From positions 41,201,749-41,265,748 of the forward strand of contig CM070590.1 in assembly GCA_036346355.1 (NCBI GenBank): a DNA stretch of 64,000 nucleotides. Direction: 5' to 3'. A program made the position numbers and the translations under genes. Shown here in pieces: positions 1 through 11,154 of the stretch. Below the pieces are notes generated by a model. The model did no database searches. It saw nothing but the letters and a program-made list of their open reading frames with translations, and was not told the origin of the DNA. This DNA comes from Rhipidocladum racemiflorum (Eukaryota > Streptophyta > Magnoliopsida > Poales > Poaceae). Positions within the stretch are counted from its first letter, which is position 1. Every line of letters begins with the position of its first letter.

Positions 1-588
1 CTCGAGGAGAGGCTTGAAATCGAGCGCACAAATATACTACAAAATGTATGTCAGGCCTCGAAGCAGTCAAGTACAGAAGTGATCCAATCATGCTTCTGTA
101 TTGTTTTTGGTCCATCTCGACACCATTCTCGTCAGGATCCAAAATTGCTGTTGTGCTCATTGGAGTAGATACTGACTTTCCTTCTCCCATGTCGAATTTC
201 TTTAGTAGCTCCTTTGTATACTTGGATTGGTGCAAGAAGATCCCTTCTTTCGCTTGCTTGATTTGAAATCAAAGGAAGTATGTCAACTCTCCCATCATAC
301 TCATCTCGAATTCCCTGGACATCAGCTCAGAAAAATGCAACACAAGAGAGTGGGAGGATCCTCCAAAGATAATATCATCCACATAAATTTGCACCACAAT
401 GAATTTATCATTTGAATTTTGAGTAAACATAGTTTTATCAACTTTTCCCATCTCAAAATTATGTTAAAGCAAGAAGCCTTTTAATCTATCATACCAAGCA
501 TGAGGGGCTTATTTTAATCCATAAAGAGCTTTTGATAAACAATACACATGATTAGGAAATTTTTCATTTTCAAAGCCAGGGGGTTGTT
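1..588 (-). pseudogene. copia reverse transcriptase, distal part (frameshifted, truncated)
   Basis: After the frameshift near 589, RT coding resumes in another frame: the PPGFENEKFPNHVY region, then MGKVDKTMFTQ, then the catalytic box YVDDIIFGG near 360-390. The palm and connection region continues to base 1 (LTASRPDIHFVVYLCARFQA). Additional stops interrupt it: TAA in the LK-AP motif, TAA a few codons before MGKVDK, and TGA after GELTYFL (about 267-269). The TAA changes look like C-to-T decay of methylated DNA. RNase H would lie to the left of the window. No functional product is expected. Confidence 0.85.
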
Positions 589-1905
589 TCACACTTCTTC
601 TTCTATAAAACCGTTTAGAAAAGCACTTTTCACATCCATTTGAAATAACTTAAAACCTTTTGAAGCTGCAAACGCCAAAAGAATGCGAATAGGTTCTAAA
701 CGAGCAACAGGAGCAAATGTTTCATCAAAATCAATTCCTTCAAGTTGGGAGAAACCTTGAGCTACAAGCCTAGCTTTGTTTCTAACAATTATTCCATCTT
801 CATTTAGCTTGTCCTTAAAAACCCATTTTGTTCCAATAATGTTTTGACCTTTAGGAGGTTCCACTAAAGACCAAACTTTATTTCGTTCAAAATTCTCTAA
901 CTCCTCATGCATCGCATCAACCCAAGAACTATCAGTTAAAGCATGAGTAATATTCTTCGGTTCAAAATTTGCAACAAAAGCAGAATGCATGCATAAAAGA
1001 GTTTGAGATGAATTAGAACATGTCACCCTTTCATGAAGACTTCCAATAATTTGTTTAGGAGGATGGTTCTTCAGAACAGCAAGGGGAGGTCTAGTTGTTT
1101 CAGTCATCATGGGAGGTGTAGGAAAGTCTGAAGTAGTAGTCACATCAATTGGTTCAGTAACATCTTCCCGTTCTGTAGGTATGAGCTCATCATCATCATT
1201 ATCTTCATCATTTTCTTCGAATCTTTTATCCAAAAAGATTGGCTCTAAATCTTCTCGTGAACCTGAAATGTCGGGTCTAGCTCCAGGGCTAGCCTCATCA
1301 AAAGTAACATCACATGTCTCCAACAATTTGTTAGTCGATAAATCAAGTACACGATATCCACAAGAGTGCAACGTATAACCAAGGAAAATACCATATGTAC
1401 TACGAGCTTCGAATTTATCAAGATTTCCATGTTTAAGGATAAAGCATTTGCAACCAAACACTCGTAAGTGAGCAACATACGGTTTACGATCAAATCTCAG
1501 TTCATAAGATGTTTTACCAAGTAAAGCTCTAAGATAGATCCTATTTGATATATAGCAAGTAGAAGAAATTGCTTCAGCCCAGAATTTTCTTGAAGTGTTG
1601 TATTCATCTAGCATAGTTCTAGTCATTTGAAACAAAGTTCTATTTTTCCTTTCTACAACACCATTCTGTGAGGGAGCATATGGCGAGGAAAATTGATGTT
1701 CAATTCCATTAGTTTCACAAAAAGATTTGAACAAAGCATTTTTGAATTTCGTACCATTATCAGTTCTTATGGTTTTCAATGTGTTGGGCAATTCATTTAT
1801 CAATCTTTTAATGAAAACATGAAAGAGTCCAAAGATCTCATCTTTCGAAGAGAAAAAATGCACCCAAGAGTATCTCGAATAATCATCAACAATTACTAGA
1901 AAGTA
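589..1905 (-). pseudogene. copia integrase core and start of reverse transcriptase
   Basis: This continues the polyprotein in the same frame after the TAG at 1906-1908. Just upstream of the first Met (1863) the frame reads [11 protein letters not shown], which holds the first integrase aspartate. RTDNG (Asp35 counted from that Met) and VVERKNRTL (Glu71) complete the D,D(35)E triad. RT begins near residue 310 ([15 protein letters not shown], then [10 protein letters not shown]) and runs to the first RT catalytic region [12 protein letters not shown] (Asp412). The frame stops at 589 because four to five bases are missing between EEEV and the usual Y-V-x-Q-P-P-G-F continuation, which is present in a shifted frame. 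The product would integrate and copy element cDNA if intact. Confidence 0.88.
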
Positions 1906-3714
1906 CTACTTACCTCTGGCTGATTGGATTCGAGATGGTCCTACTGTATCCATGTGAAGAAGTTGACCGGCGCCGGTGGTCATCACAGTTGAGACAGGAG
2001 CATGAGGAGCTCCAACCATCTTACCATGTCGACAGGAAGCACAAAGAATGTCTTTGCAAGATTTTAATTTCGGCAAGCCACGAATCAAATCTAGACCACT
2101 CAATATAGATAACAGATCAAAGCCCATGTGACCTAACCGACGATGCCAAAAATTGAGATTTCTAGATTCTGAAGCAACAAAACAATGTGAACTTGAAGCA
2201 TTGCTAAAATTTGCTATGAAAATTTTTCCAAGTCTAGATATCTCAAGAATCAGGTTTCCAAAAGCATTGAGTACCCTACATGCATTCGGTTTAAAATTTA
2301 CTTGAAAGTTTTCATCCAACAATTGAGATACAGACAGAAGGTTGAATTTCAGTTTAGACACAAAAGAGACATTCTTTAAAGTAAAGTGCTCATTTACCTT
2401 CACTGTACCTTTTGCAATGATGCGTCCAGTAGTAGCATCTCCAAAAGTGATCGTTTCGTTCCCAGATGCTTTTGTTAGGGAGGAGAACCAACTTGGGTTG
2501 ACTGTCATGTGTTGGCAGCATCCTGAATCAACAACCCAGATGTTCTCCTTCCCTTCTCGTACCACCTCATCACCGTCGCTGGAGGTGCTGTCATTGTCAC
2601 TAGAATCACTAGTGTTCCCTTTTGCCATGAAGCACAGTCCTGTGAAATCCTTCTCATTCAGCTTCATTTGCTTTGCTTCCTTCTCATCTTCAGTTGAGTC
2701 ATCAATGTCGCTTAAGTCTAAGCGACCAATTGCCACGAAGACTTTGTTGAGCATCTTCTTCGTCCGTTGCTTATTTTTGTCATTGCTCTCTCTTGGCCGG
2801 AAGGTCTTGAAGGAGTTGCTTTGCTCCTTCTCCTCTCTATCTTTGTTCTCGAAACAGTTAGCACGGATGTGCCCTACCTTGCCGCAGTTGTAGCAGTGGA
2901 TGGAGGCTCCTCTTCTCTCCCTTGATCTCATGTAAGCTGCATTGACATGCTTGGAAAGAAGAGCAAGTGTATCTTCTGGTATTTGATCTAGCTGTTCATC
3001 ACTAAGAGCACTCAAAGCAGTAATGGAATATGATGATGAAGAACTAGTAGCATTATCATATGAAGAAGAATTAGCATTAAGAGCCATAGAGTTATCATTG
3101 GATATTCTTGAAACAATGTCTATCTCAAAAGTCTTGAGACTAGAATATAGTTTATCCAAAGTCATTTCACTCATCTTGTGAGCTTCCCTAAAAGCAGTCA
3201 CTTTCATTTGCCAGATTTTAAGATCAAGAGATGATAGGAAATGTCTAGCATTTTCAGAGTCAGTGTACTTTACATCTACAGCTCTAAGATTGTTAAAGAT
3301 TCTGTTAAAGCGAGCAAAACAATCATCTAGAGATTCTCCAGAGTTCATTTCAAATCTAGTGTATTCCTTTTTAAAATGATCTTGCCTAGCTTCTTTTACA
3401 AAATCAGTGCCCTCATGATAATCTTGAAGAGATTTCCAAATTTCATGAGCAGTGAGTAAATGATAGACTCTATCAAATTCTTTTGTAGCAAGTCCTTGAA
3501 GCAATATGTTTCTAGCTCTATTATTGTTTTTAACATCTTTTTCAAACTTGATTTTATCAATATCATCATTTGAAGGAAGCTCGTATGGAATCTTTACCTT
3601 GCGCCAAATAGCGTTACCTTGAGCTTGAAGGTATGCAGTCATCCGAATCCGCCAGTGTGGAAAGTCTGTGCCATTGAAGATTGGCAACTTGTTCGAGTCT
3701 TTCTCTGTTGCCAT
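1906..3714 (-). pseudogene. copia gag, protease and GAG-pre-integrase segment (602 codons)
   Basis: This first part of the copia polyprotein forms and matures the virus-like particle. Residues about 1-200 are a copia gag (UBN2/DUF4219-type, starting MATEKDSNKLPIFNG). A CCHC zinc knuckle (CYNCGKVGHIRANC, residues 274-287) binds RNA. An aspartic protease active site VVDSG (Asp396) follows. The GAG-pre-integrase zinc-binding region has H524 and H529 (WHRRLGH) and the CASC pair near 558-561. The start lies just inside the PBS, as expected for gag. The frame ends at an in-frame TAG (1906-1908) and the same frame continues directly into the integrase at 1905. This is therefore one polyprotein cut by a single nonsense change, probably TGG to TAG at a position that usually holds Trp or Tyr. 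Confidence 0.9.
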
Positions 3715-3760
3715 AACTTACCGTTTACTAATCACCTGTTAAGATGGATTAGTAGAACTT

Positions 3761-3773
3761 GGCTCTGATACCA
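3761..3773 (-). other. copia primer-binding site (tRNA-iMet)
   Basis: Reverse-complemented this reads TGGTATCAGAGCC, the standard plant initiator-Met-tRNA primer site. It lies two bases from the LTR edge (TGTAGGATCG starts at 3776) and about 50 bases upstream of the gag ATG at 3714. This fixes the element's orientation and the inner LTR boundary. Confidence 0.92.
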
Positions 3774-4235
3774 CTTGTAGGATCGAAGTATACAAATATA
3801 GCAATCAGAGGGGGGTGAATGATTGTGCGTAAGCTAAAACCAAATTCTTGATCTACTAAAAGTTCACCCCAAAACAGAACCAAATAATTGCCTCGTATTC
3901 GACAAAAACAGAATGGTAGAGGTTTGGTAAAACGCGAATTCCCAGAGATCCAACCGTCAGAACGATCTGAAATTTGGACAAAAGAAACTAGATTGCAATA
4001 CGAATCAAACCCAAAAAGAATTAGCTCGATCGGACTTACGGATCAAAAGTTATGAACCTCGCAAGCTTGCTGTGACAGAAGATAATGAGAATAGATCTAA
4101 CTAGAATTGTAGCTCGTCGAAAGATTTGAAGAACTTGATCTTTATTTCTCCTTTCTTTTGTCTAAAGTACTCCAAACAAAAGAGTACAACCCTAAAGCTT
4201 GCTCAAAGCTTGATGCCCTTCAACAGGAGACACCC

Positions 4236-4250
4236 CTCCTATTTAAAGGA
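4236..4250 (-). promoter_or_regulatory. putative TATA box of the copia LTR
   Basis: On the minus strand the sequence reads CTCCTTTAAATAGGAGG, a TTTAAATA core in the middle of the LTR, where plant copia promoters usually lie. The downstream CTCCTGTTG would be near the transcript start. Supported by position and sequence only. Confidence 0.4.
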
Positions 4251-4845
4251 GCAAAATACAAGGAGTCATGAATACAATTCCTACTCCTAATCCTAGAAGG
4301 AGTCCCACTCCTAATCCTAGAAGGTGTCCCACTCCTAATCCTAGAAAGAGTATGTATTCAACATAACTCCTCTTAGCCCAACCTGGCCGAGTACAACTCT
4401 TGCACGCGTATGGCAACCCTACCATACTCACGTGACTAACACTTTGCACGCGAATGACTTCCTACCATTCTCATGTGACTAACCATTCTTCATGTGCATC
4501 ATTCTCTTAGCCCGAACGTCCCGCATGACATCCTTGACCACCAAGACCTCAGTTCCCCCTGGACCTAGTCCCGAACCTCAGTTCCTCCATGAACCTAGTT
4601 CCGGTCCTGTCATCGACCACATTCGCCCTCGAGCAATACCTGCACATGAACAAACCACAAAACGATTCCGAGCACAAGTCCGCGACTTGACTCAACATTA
4701 GTCCATGCAAATACTCACACGAGCATTGCATAAAGTCCGCTTGAAAACAAACATCATGAAATTCTCACAAATTTCATAATCTCAAATTCAAATACAAAAA
4801 TCAATTCCAAATCGCTCAAAACCCTAATTAAGCAAAAGCCATTCA

Positions 4846-5232
4846 CGCCGGACCAAAAATTCGGTCCGGCGCACACAGGTCTCAAAACCCTAGAAAAACC
4901 ATTCACGACGGACCAAAGAAAACGGTCCGGCGTACATGTAAAACTTACTATTTTTGAAAGAAAATAGTCCGGCGGAAAAACGTCAAAATCACGTTTACGG
5001 CGGACGAAAAGAAATGGTTCGACGTACACGTCAAGCCTCGGTTACTTGAAAAACTTGGTCCGATGCAAAAGGCCTCAAATACATGTTCACGGCGGATCAA
5101 AAAGTTGGTCCGATGCAAACGTCCAACACTCTGTCTCTTCGAGAAATCAGACCAGCAAAAACACGTTCACAACGGACTGAAACACAATCGGTCCGGCGTA
5201 AACGTCCAACTCTTTGGAACTTGAAAATTAGT
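4846..5232. repeat. degenerate palindrome array in copia LTR
   Basis: Five to six imperfect units recur about every 60-85 bases. Each pairs a half-site like CGCCGGACC with a downstream GGTCCGGCG across an A-rich spacer. The clearest are 4846-4871 and 4906-4932; decayed ones lie near 4965-5025, 5050-5117 and 5160-5198, with a last half-site near 5230. This matches the type of palindromic motif reported for Sirevirus LTRs. It could be a protein-binding cis-array or an RNA hairpin series. Confidence 0.7.
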
Positions 5233-5340
5233 CCGGCGTAAAGAGAAACTTAGTGTTTCTTGTCAAATTGTCAAACACATGCACAAGCACATTTTGCAAA
5301 TCCAATTCTAAGTCAGTTCTAAGCCAATTTTTCAGCACAT

Positions 5341-6082
5341 GATTTCACACTAGGATTAGGCAATAGGCATAGGTGTAGCAGTCACTTGAAATATCAGGAA
5401 CCATTGATATGTGAACCCTTGAAGATAATTGGATATGTATTTAAATGACAATATAGGATTAGTTAAGTGCAACTACGATAACCTGCACTCTAATTGCAAA
5501 GGAAAATCTTGTTCATTATAAAAAGGTCATACTCACATTCACTACCATTTTATCTCATGTTGAAATCTAGACCAGAACAATGAGCTGAAATATATTGTAA
5601 AGAAATGATAGAACACAAAAATTGTAGTACCTTCTTAGCAAAGTGTTAGCAATAGGGGGACCTTGTTCTTGAAGCAACTGTTGATGGAGAGGTGCGACGG
5701 CTCGAGGAGAGGTGCGACGGCTCGGGGGATGGACGCCGGGAGGATGGTGACGATACTGGCGCCTGTGACTGCGACGGGAGGACGGGAGGTGGCGCCCCTA
5801 GCAGGGACTCCGTAGCCCAGGAGGACTAGGGGACTTGGGTGGGGGAGCGCCGGCCAGGGGACCTGGGGGACTGGGATGGGGGAGCGCCGGCCAGGGGCCG
5901 CCGGGGCCGGGTGACGGTGAAGGCCGAACTGCCGAAGATGACTTTGGATCAGATCTAGGGAAAAAGCGAAACTGAGAGCTGGAGAGATCAGATTCACACG
6001 ATGCGCCCCTGTGGAGAAAATTGACTATTTACCATTATTAATATGTGGACTCGCATTTTTACCATCAATTTCGTGACGCTCG
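5341..6082. other. non-LTR island with GC-rich exon-like segment
   Basis: This is the only stretch here that I cannot assign to an LTR element. The left half (5341-5630) is AT-rich and featureless. 5635-5997 is GC-rich and open on the minus strand (120 codons, Pro/Arg/Ser-rich), but no family is recognised. A second minus-strand frame contains HQQLLQEQGPPIANTLLRR and ends in AG|GTACTA, a good splice-donor context at about 5631, so this could be a first exon of a host gene or a captured fragment. It contains two short direct repeats: a 20-bp unit twice at 5686-5725 and a GGGGGAGCGCCGGCCAGGGG unit twice at about 5840-5898. 6000-6082 is AT-rich. Five bases before the next LTR read GCTCG. Confidence 0.35.
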
Positions 6083-7669
6083 TGTAACACCCCGGCATCT
6101 AGTATGCCTGAATGCTACCAAACATAGACTAAACATCACCTAAATACCACAATTACATGTAGATTACAGTAAAGGAGCAAATGCTAAAAACTGAAATTTC
6201 GGCAGCATCTCCTTTGTTTAAACAAGAATTGAAACAATAGCAATATCATGGCAATATATTTAACATAACATAAGACATCTAAAGTAGCAATATATAATGG
6301 ATAAAGCATCAACATAAGACAATAAAACCAAATCCAACCACTCCATAATTTATAGATACGCAAATAAGGATCACAAGCACACTAAATTATTCCATACACC
6401 GAGTTCATGGCACTTATTATGATCATGACTAAAAATGGTAAATGTGGCTGGAACTACGTGAAGATGTGTAGCTAATTGCCCCTTCCCACATGCCGGTGTC
6501 ATGGTACCTAAAAACAACATAAAACACAAGCGTGAGTTCATCACTCAGCAAGTATATTGCAATGGACCATAAAAACAATTTAATGTTATCATCACTAAAT
6601 ACCATGCTCAACACCATGAATACCATATCATTCTCATGTCTCATCATCATTGTACTCATTTCATCATCATCATGTATGCAATGCAAATGCTCATATCTCC
6701 ACGAAGCACATACCAGTATTGCCGAGTGCACACCCGTCGGCGTGCACCCCCTTCCCATTCCATCCCGTAGATGGAGGGTGCCTACTCTTACTGACTCGCT
6801 CCCATGCACACATATGGATGGGACTACGAGGTAGGTCTTTCGTGTTCACTACGTGTGAACATAGAGGCCCGCATCAGCATGGGACGCCTCTTCCATTATG
6901 AATGCACATATGACATAAACATGTAAATATTGGCATAAACATTAAATACCACACAATCATAATCAATATGAAATCATGTTCATCATGTCATAGGCAAACA
7001 TCAATCTTAGCATCATATCATAAAGCAAGTTGTATCCAATCAAGTCTAGCAACAATCTAAACGATACCCATTCCAATACACTTGCCTTAACCTCAGGCGA
7101 CGGATTGGCAAGACGATGAGGGCACTCCCAGGGTCACACCACCTGCACATACATACCACACACTTAAAACGTGCCCCCAAAACAGTACGCAATAGCTCGT
7201 CTACCCCGACTTCACGAACTACCCCCAACATCGAAAAACAGAGAATCTGTCCCGCCCGGACAGCAGACTTCAAACTATCATAACTTTAGTTCTAGGACTA
7301 CGAATTGATTAAACGAGTACATCCTCGCGTAGCTTAGGAAATTTCCTAACTTTTTCTAAGTATATGGAAAAGCTTATTAGGAATCTAAAGTTGTCTAATC
7401 TAATCTACAAAACTATACGTTCTGTCCCAGCTACGTCACAGATTTAAACACGCTCGGTAAATCGAGCATAACTTTCAAACGGCTGGGCGGAATTGGATGT
7501 TCTTTATGTCCACTGAAATGTATTGAAGTTAACTACAACTTTCTCAATAGGCAGCCGACCAAATTCTGAATGTAAATTGGCGAAATCTCAAACCCTTGGT
7601 CAACTGCACAATCTGCCCGAAACAGAGAACGTGGCAAACTCTAGATTTCATCTAATCTACCCAATTATA
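6083..7669 (-). repeat. A1 left LTR, outer part
   Basis: It begins TGTAACACCCCGGCATCTAG, the reverse complement of the common A-family LTR end. It holds, in reverse, the conserved hairpin cluster (6727-6780), the tandem GGTCGGTGAGAAAG-type region (decayed) and the 57-nt exon-like block (7086-7142) with its GC-type donor. B1 interrupts it at 7669 with a TTATA duplication and it resumes at 19526. Confidence 0.85.
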
Positions 7670-10600
7670 TGTCGGGACCCCGAATTTGCAAATCCGGACC
7701 CTCTGTGTATTCAGCACTAGTCCAGGAACGCGCTAGTGCACACAGTCTTAACATCGGTAAATATCACAATCATACCAATCGATATTAACAAAGTACTTTA
7801 TTTAAATAACCAAGGTGGTTACTCGACCTTATGGCCAAGTTACAAATGTATGCCTGCAAGCGAAAACTTATTCAGAGAAAAATAATAGCAGCGGAAAACC
7901 AAATAACCCGTGGCGCCATCCAAGATACCACAGGCAGCCCGGCTCGCATCCCTAAGTAGAGCGGATCTTCTTGGAGTTCCTCCTCCAAAGTGGTGTAGTC
8001 TCCTCTTCAAGCTGGTATTGTGTTGAGGCAAGGGTGAGTACTTGGTACTCGACAAGTCATGCCTGAGAATGCAAGCTAATATACTACATGCATGGCTTGG
8101 TACAAAGGAATAGCTCGAGGTATATTTGCGATGTTGACATTTGAAAAGTAATATAAGTAGATTCGAAAGCAGTAGAAATAAGTAAAGCGTAAATAACTTT
8201 TCAAGAAGTTTTAATAAACATTTTCCCATCCTAAACCACATTACCATCATCTTAAACCAGACCAACCTTTCAAATCCAAGTTACTTTTGAGAAAATCTAA
8301 CCCTTATTTGTAATTTGAGCATTGTCGATCACAGTGGACTCGGCTATTTAAATAGATTCTACACTCTGCAGAGGTTATGCACTTTACCCACAAGATACAG
8401 TCAAACACCAAAAAGGAGAGTTCCCTAAACAAAGCATTTCGGAAGCCTCAAACAAAACAGGTGGTCCTCTCCGGTACGTGATCTACACCATCCCTTCCCT
8501 TAGCCAAGGCGAAGTATGGGACCAACACACCGTTAGATGGGTATCGGCCACAGCCACGATCGCTCCCCGCATACAATCACACAAGCGGTGTAATTGACAC
8601 CCTGAGGCTCCACAAGTGAGTCCTTAGCGACTTAGTCAACTAGGGCCGTCCCATTCGACCATGTGGTTGCAAGTATGACCAGTTCAAAGGCTTGCAAGGT
8701 TAAGTCCTTAGAGTGACCAGGGCAAGACTACGAAAAACCAAATCAACACTCCCAATGCCAACGGCCCACTGATTACTCTTGCCACATGCCTGGCCGAAAT
8801 GTTTATCAAACCCGCTTGATTACCATGCACCACGTGCCATCAACATCACATGATACTTTTCCCAAAACAGGTTCAATATATCATTAAGTCAATATTAACA
8901 TTTGATTGTCCAAAATCATGTCATGAGCACGTAGCAGGTCTAAGCAGTATACTACAACGGTCTAAACCCATGTTGGCAATTTAATAATGTCCAACTAGTA
9001 AACCACAACTAGGGTGACAAAGGGTCATGGCACATACTTAAGTAATCAAGGTGTCATATAGCAAATTGGTATTTATCTAACCCCATGTTTAAGCAAAGTA
9101 TTTTTCTAATTGAACTAGCATGCAATAGTTTAAAATCAAAATAGATTTCGAAATAGGATCAACATGGTCAAAGCACAACTTGCCTTCAAAAAGTGCTTGC
9201 TCTTGGTCTTGAGTTGGATCCTGAGTCAACACTTCTCCTTCGAATCCTTAGGCACTTCAACGTCTACTCGTAAAGCGTGCAAATAGCAAATACACAAATA
9301 AACACTAGGCAAAAGATCCCAAAACTCCAAATAAAATCCATAAACAGAGAGAACATAATTTTCTGGATTTTTAGAAACTGGAATAAATCAAATTTGGAGT
9401 TAAAAGCATAAAAGTTATGATTATTTAAAGTTTAAATAATCAATTAAATAATTTTACAGAGAAAAACTTTAGTCCAAAAATTAAATAAAATTTATATTTA
9501 GGTAGATCTTAATTTTATACAAATTTAGAAATTTGAATCACTCAAATCGGAGTTGAAGCATAAAAGTTATAAGCGTTTGAAGTTTGAATCAAAATTTGAA
9601 TCAATATTTCGAATTAATAAATCATTTTCTTTTAGGAAATTAATTATTGCGTCGGCATGGACACGTGGCAGCCTCGATTGGTTGGCTGGCGTCGGTAGGC
9701 TCATGGGCTCGGTCCACGCTCGGCTTGGTCCACCGTGGACTCGGTCCACGACTCCGCGTGAGGCCCGACATGTGGGCCCACTCGGGTAGCGTCATCGGCG
9801 TCGGCGGGCTCGGCCACGGTCTTGACATGTGGGACCTGGCGTCATGGGTGGCGTCGGCGCTCGGCTGGGATAGCCGTGACATGCGGAGCCCTCGACACGC
9901 GCGGGCCGCGTGTCGGCGTCCTGCCTGCCAGCGTGCGTGGGCCAATTGACCGCGTCGGTCCAACTTCCCGACACGTGGCGCCAATCACGGCCGTTGGTTT
10001 GAAAATCAGCGGCGTGGATTAGATCCAGGTTAACATGTTGAAACTACTCGTTGATCGTGGGCGTTCGATTTAGATCGGACGGTCGGATCCAATCCTATAA
10101 TAACACTACTACGACGCGTGGCAATTGTGAACCGTTGGATCTTGATCCTACGGTCCAGATCAATCGGGTTGGGGACACGTGAACTCACCTCAACCGTCCG
10201 ATCTAGATCGGCGGTTCACCGCTCGCGAAGTCCGGCGATGGCGCGGCGAGGCTTGGGCACCGAGACGAACGATGACGAGCCCGACGGCGTTTCGGGGTTG
10301 CTCGGCGAGATGAATCCTTCCTTGGTGCGTCTCGTCACGGTGGTTCCGGATCTGGGCTCCTTCTCGGCGGAAGACGGCCAGACGGCGGAATCGAGCAAAA
10401 ACCGCGGCGGTCACTTCCTTCAACTTCTGGCCCGAGCTCGCCGCGAATAAGCGGCAGCGGCTCGGCGAGATGGCTCGAGAGCAGGTGCGCAAAGATGAGG
10501 GCAACCTCGGGGGCGTCTCACGCTTTAAATAGCCCGGCGTTAAGTGCGGACACGGAAACCTAGTTTCCAGCGGCGGGCGCGGCGGAGTCGGCTCGGTCTC

Positions 10601-11140
10601 GGCGGAGCGGCGACGCCTGGCCGTCCACGTGCACGATCAGCGGCCACGATCGCCGGCGCGATCGGATCCGGGCGGATCTTTCCGAATCGATGCAGGCGGA
10701 TCTCGGTAGTTGGATCTTGATCCAACGGTTGGGATTGATTAGGGTTTTGAATTTGGTTTGATCGAGTCACGTGGCTCGGTCGGACTCGAGTCCGACTTCG
10801 GGTTCGACTTCGATCGGATGAAACGATACTTGACCGAGTTGAATTTCCAGCGATTTAATATTTAAAATAATTCGATAATTCATTTAATTCATTAAAAATA
10901 GCAAAAGACTCGAGAAAAATTCGAGAAAAATTCTGGAAAATATTTTGGATCATTTTGGACTCAAATAAAATATTTCCAACAAAATTTTATTTGCAAAATC
11001 AAATTCTTTAATTATTTCAAAATGGAATAAATTCAAATAAATTCCAAATAAATCCAAATAAATTCGAGAAAATTCCAAAAATTCACCAAAGTGCCAAATC
11101 ACACATGAATTCAAGAAAAGCAAAATTTTGGGGTGTTACA
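7670..11140 (-). repeat. B1 3' LTR
   Basis: On the plus strand it runs TGTCGGGACCCCG to GGGGTGTTACA. In element orientation it is TGTAACACCCC to GGGGTCCCGACA. It is flanked on the left by TTATA and on the right by the PPT. A GC-rich block (about 9640-10800) and flanking AT-rich blocks match the 5' LTR. Open frames inside it are not shared intact with the other LTR and are not genes. A TTTAAATAG TATA-like core lies near 10524-10532. Confidence 0.95.
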
Positions 11141-11154
11141 AACCTCCCCCTTAA
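11141..11154 (-). other. B1 polypurine tract
   Basis: In element orientation this reads ATTAAGGGGGAGGTT and ends directly at the TGTAACACCCC of the 3' LTR. It primes plus-strand DNA synthesis. A CTCGTGGACGAG inverted repeat lies about 10 bases upstream, as in the other Ty3-type elements here. Confidence 0.9.

Larger units (their letters stand above)
1..5340 (-). mobile_element. Ty1/copia (Sirevirus-like) retrotransposon, truncated by window edge
   Basis: The element is read from right to left: 5' LTR (from 3776 to about 5340), PBS, gag, protease, integrase and reverse transcriptase, running off the window at base 1. The order protease-integrase-RT identifies the copia superfamily. The long LTR with repeated CGCCGGACC/GGTCCGGCG palindromes resembles the palindromic LTR motifs described for Sireviruses, so I place it there by inference. 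The frame has one in-frame stop after the first 602 codons, then a frameshift and further stops, so the copy is dead. The 3' LTR and the target duplication lie outside the window. The outer LTR edge is not fixed by a second copy; about 5340 is my estimate. Confidence 0.85.
3776..5340 (-). repeat. 5' LTR of the copia element
   Basis: On the plus strand the LTR starts TGTAGGATCGAAG next to the PBS. It contains three 24-bp tandem copies of a CCTAATCCTAGAAGG unit (about 4283-4353), a TATA-like box near 4240, and a series of inverted GC-rich motifs (4846-5232). The outer edge is uncertain. I take it as the CA near 5340 because the sequence beyond changes character, but no partner LTR is in the window. 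The Sirevirus assignment rests on LTR length, the palindromes and the gag type. Confidence 0.65.

Noticed and set aside
5590..5631. Tiny intron next to the GC-rich island (GTACTA to TTTCAG on the minus strand)
   Set aside because: About 40 nt is too short for a plant intron.
5686..5898. Short direct repeats as a CRISPR-like or satellite array
   Set aside because: Only two copies of each unit, and this is plant nuclear DNA.
9553..10022. Several overlapping 60-114-codon frames on both strands
   Set aside because: GC-rich LTR sequence gives long chance frames. None resembles a protein family and none is conserved between the two LTRs.
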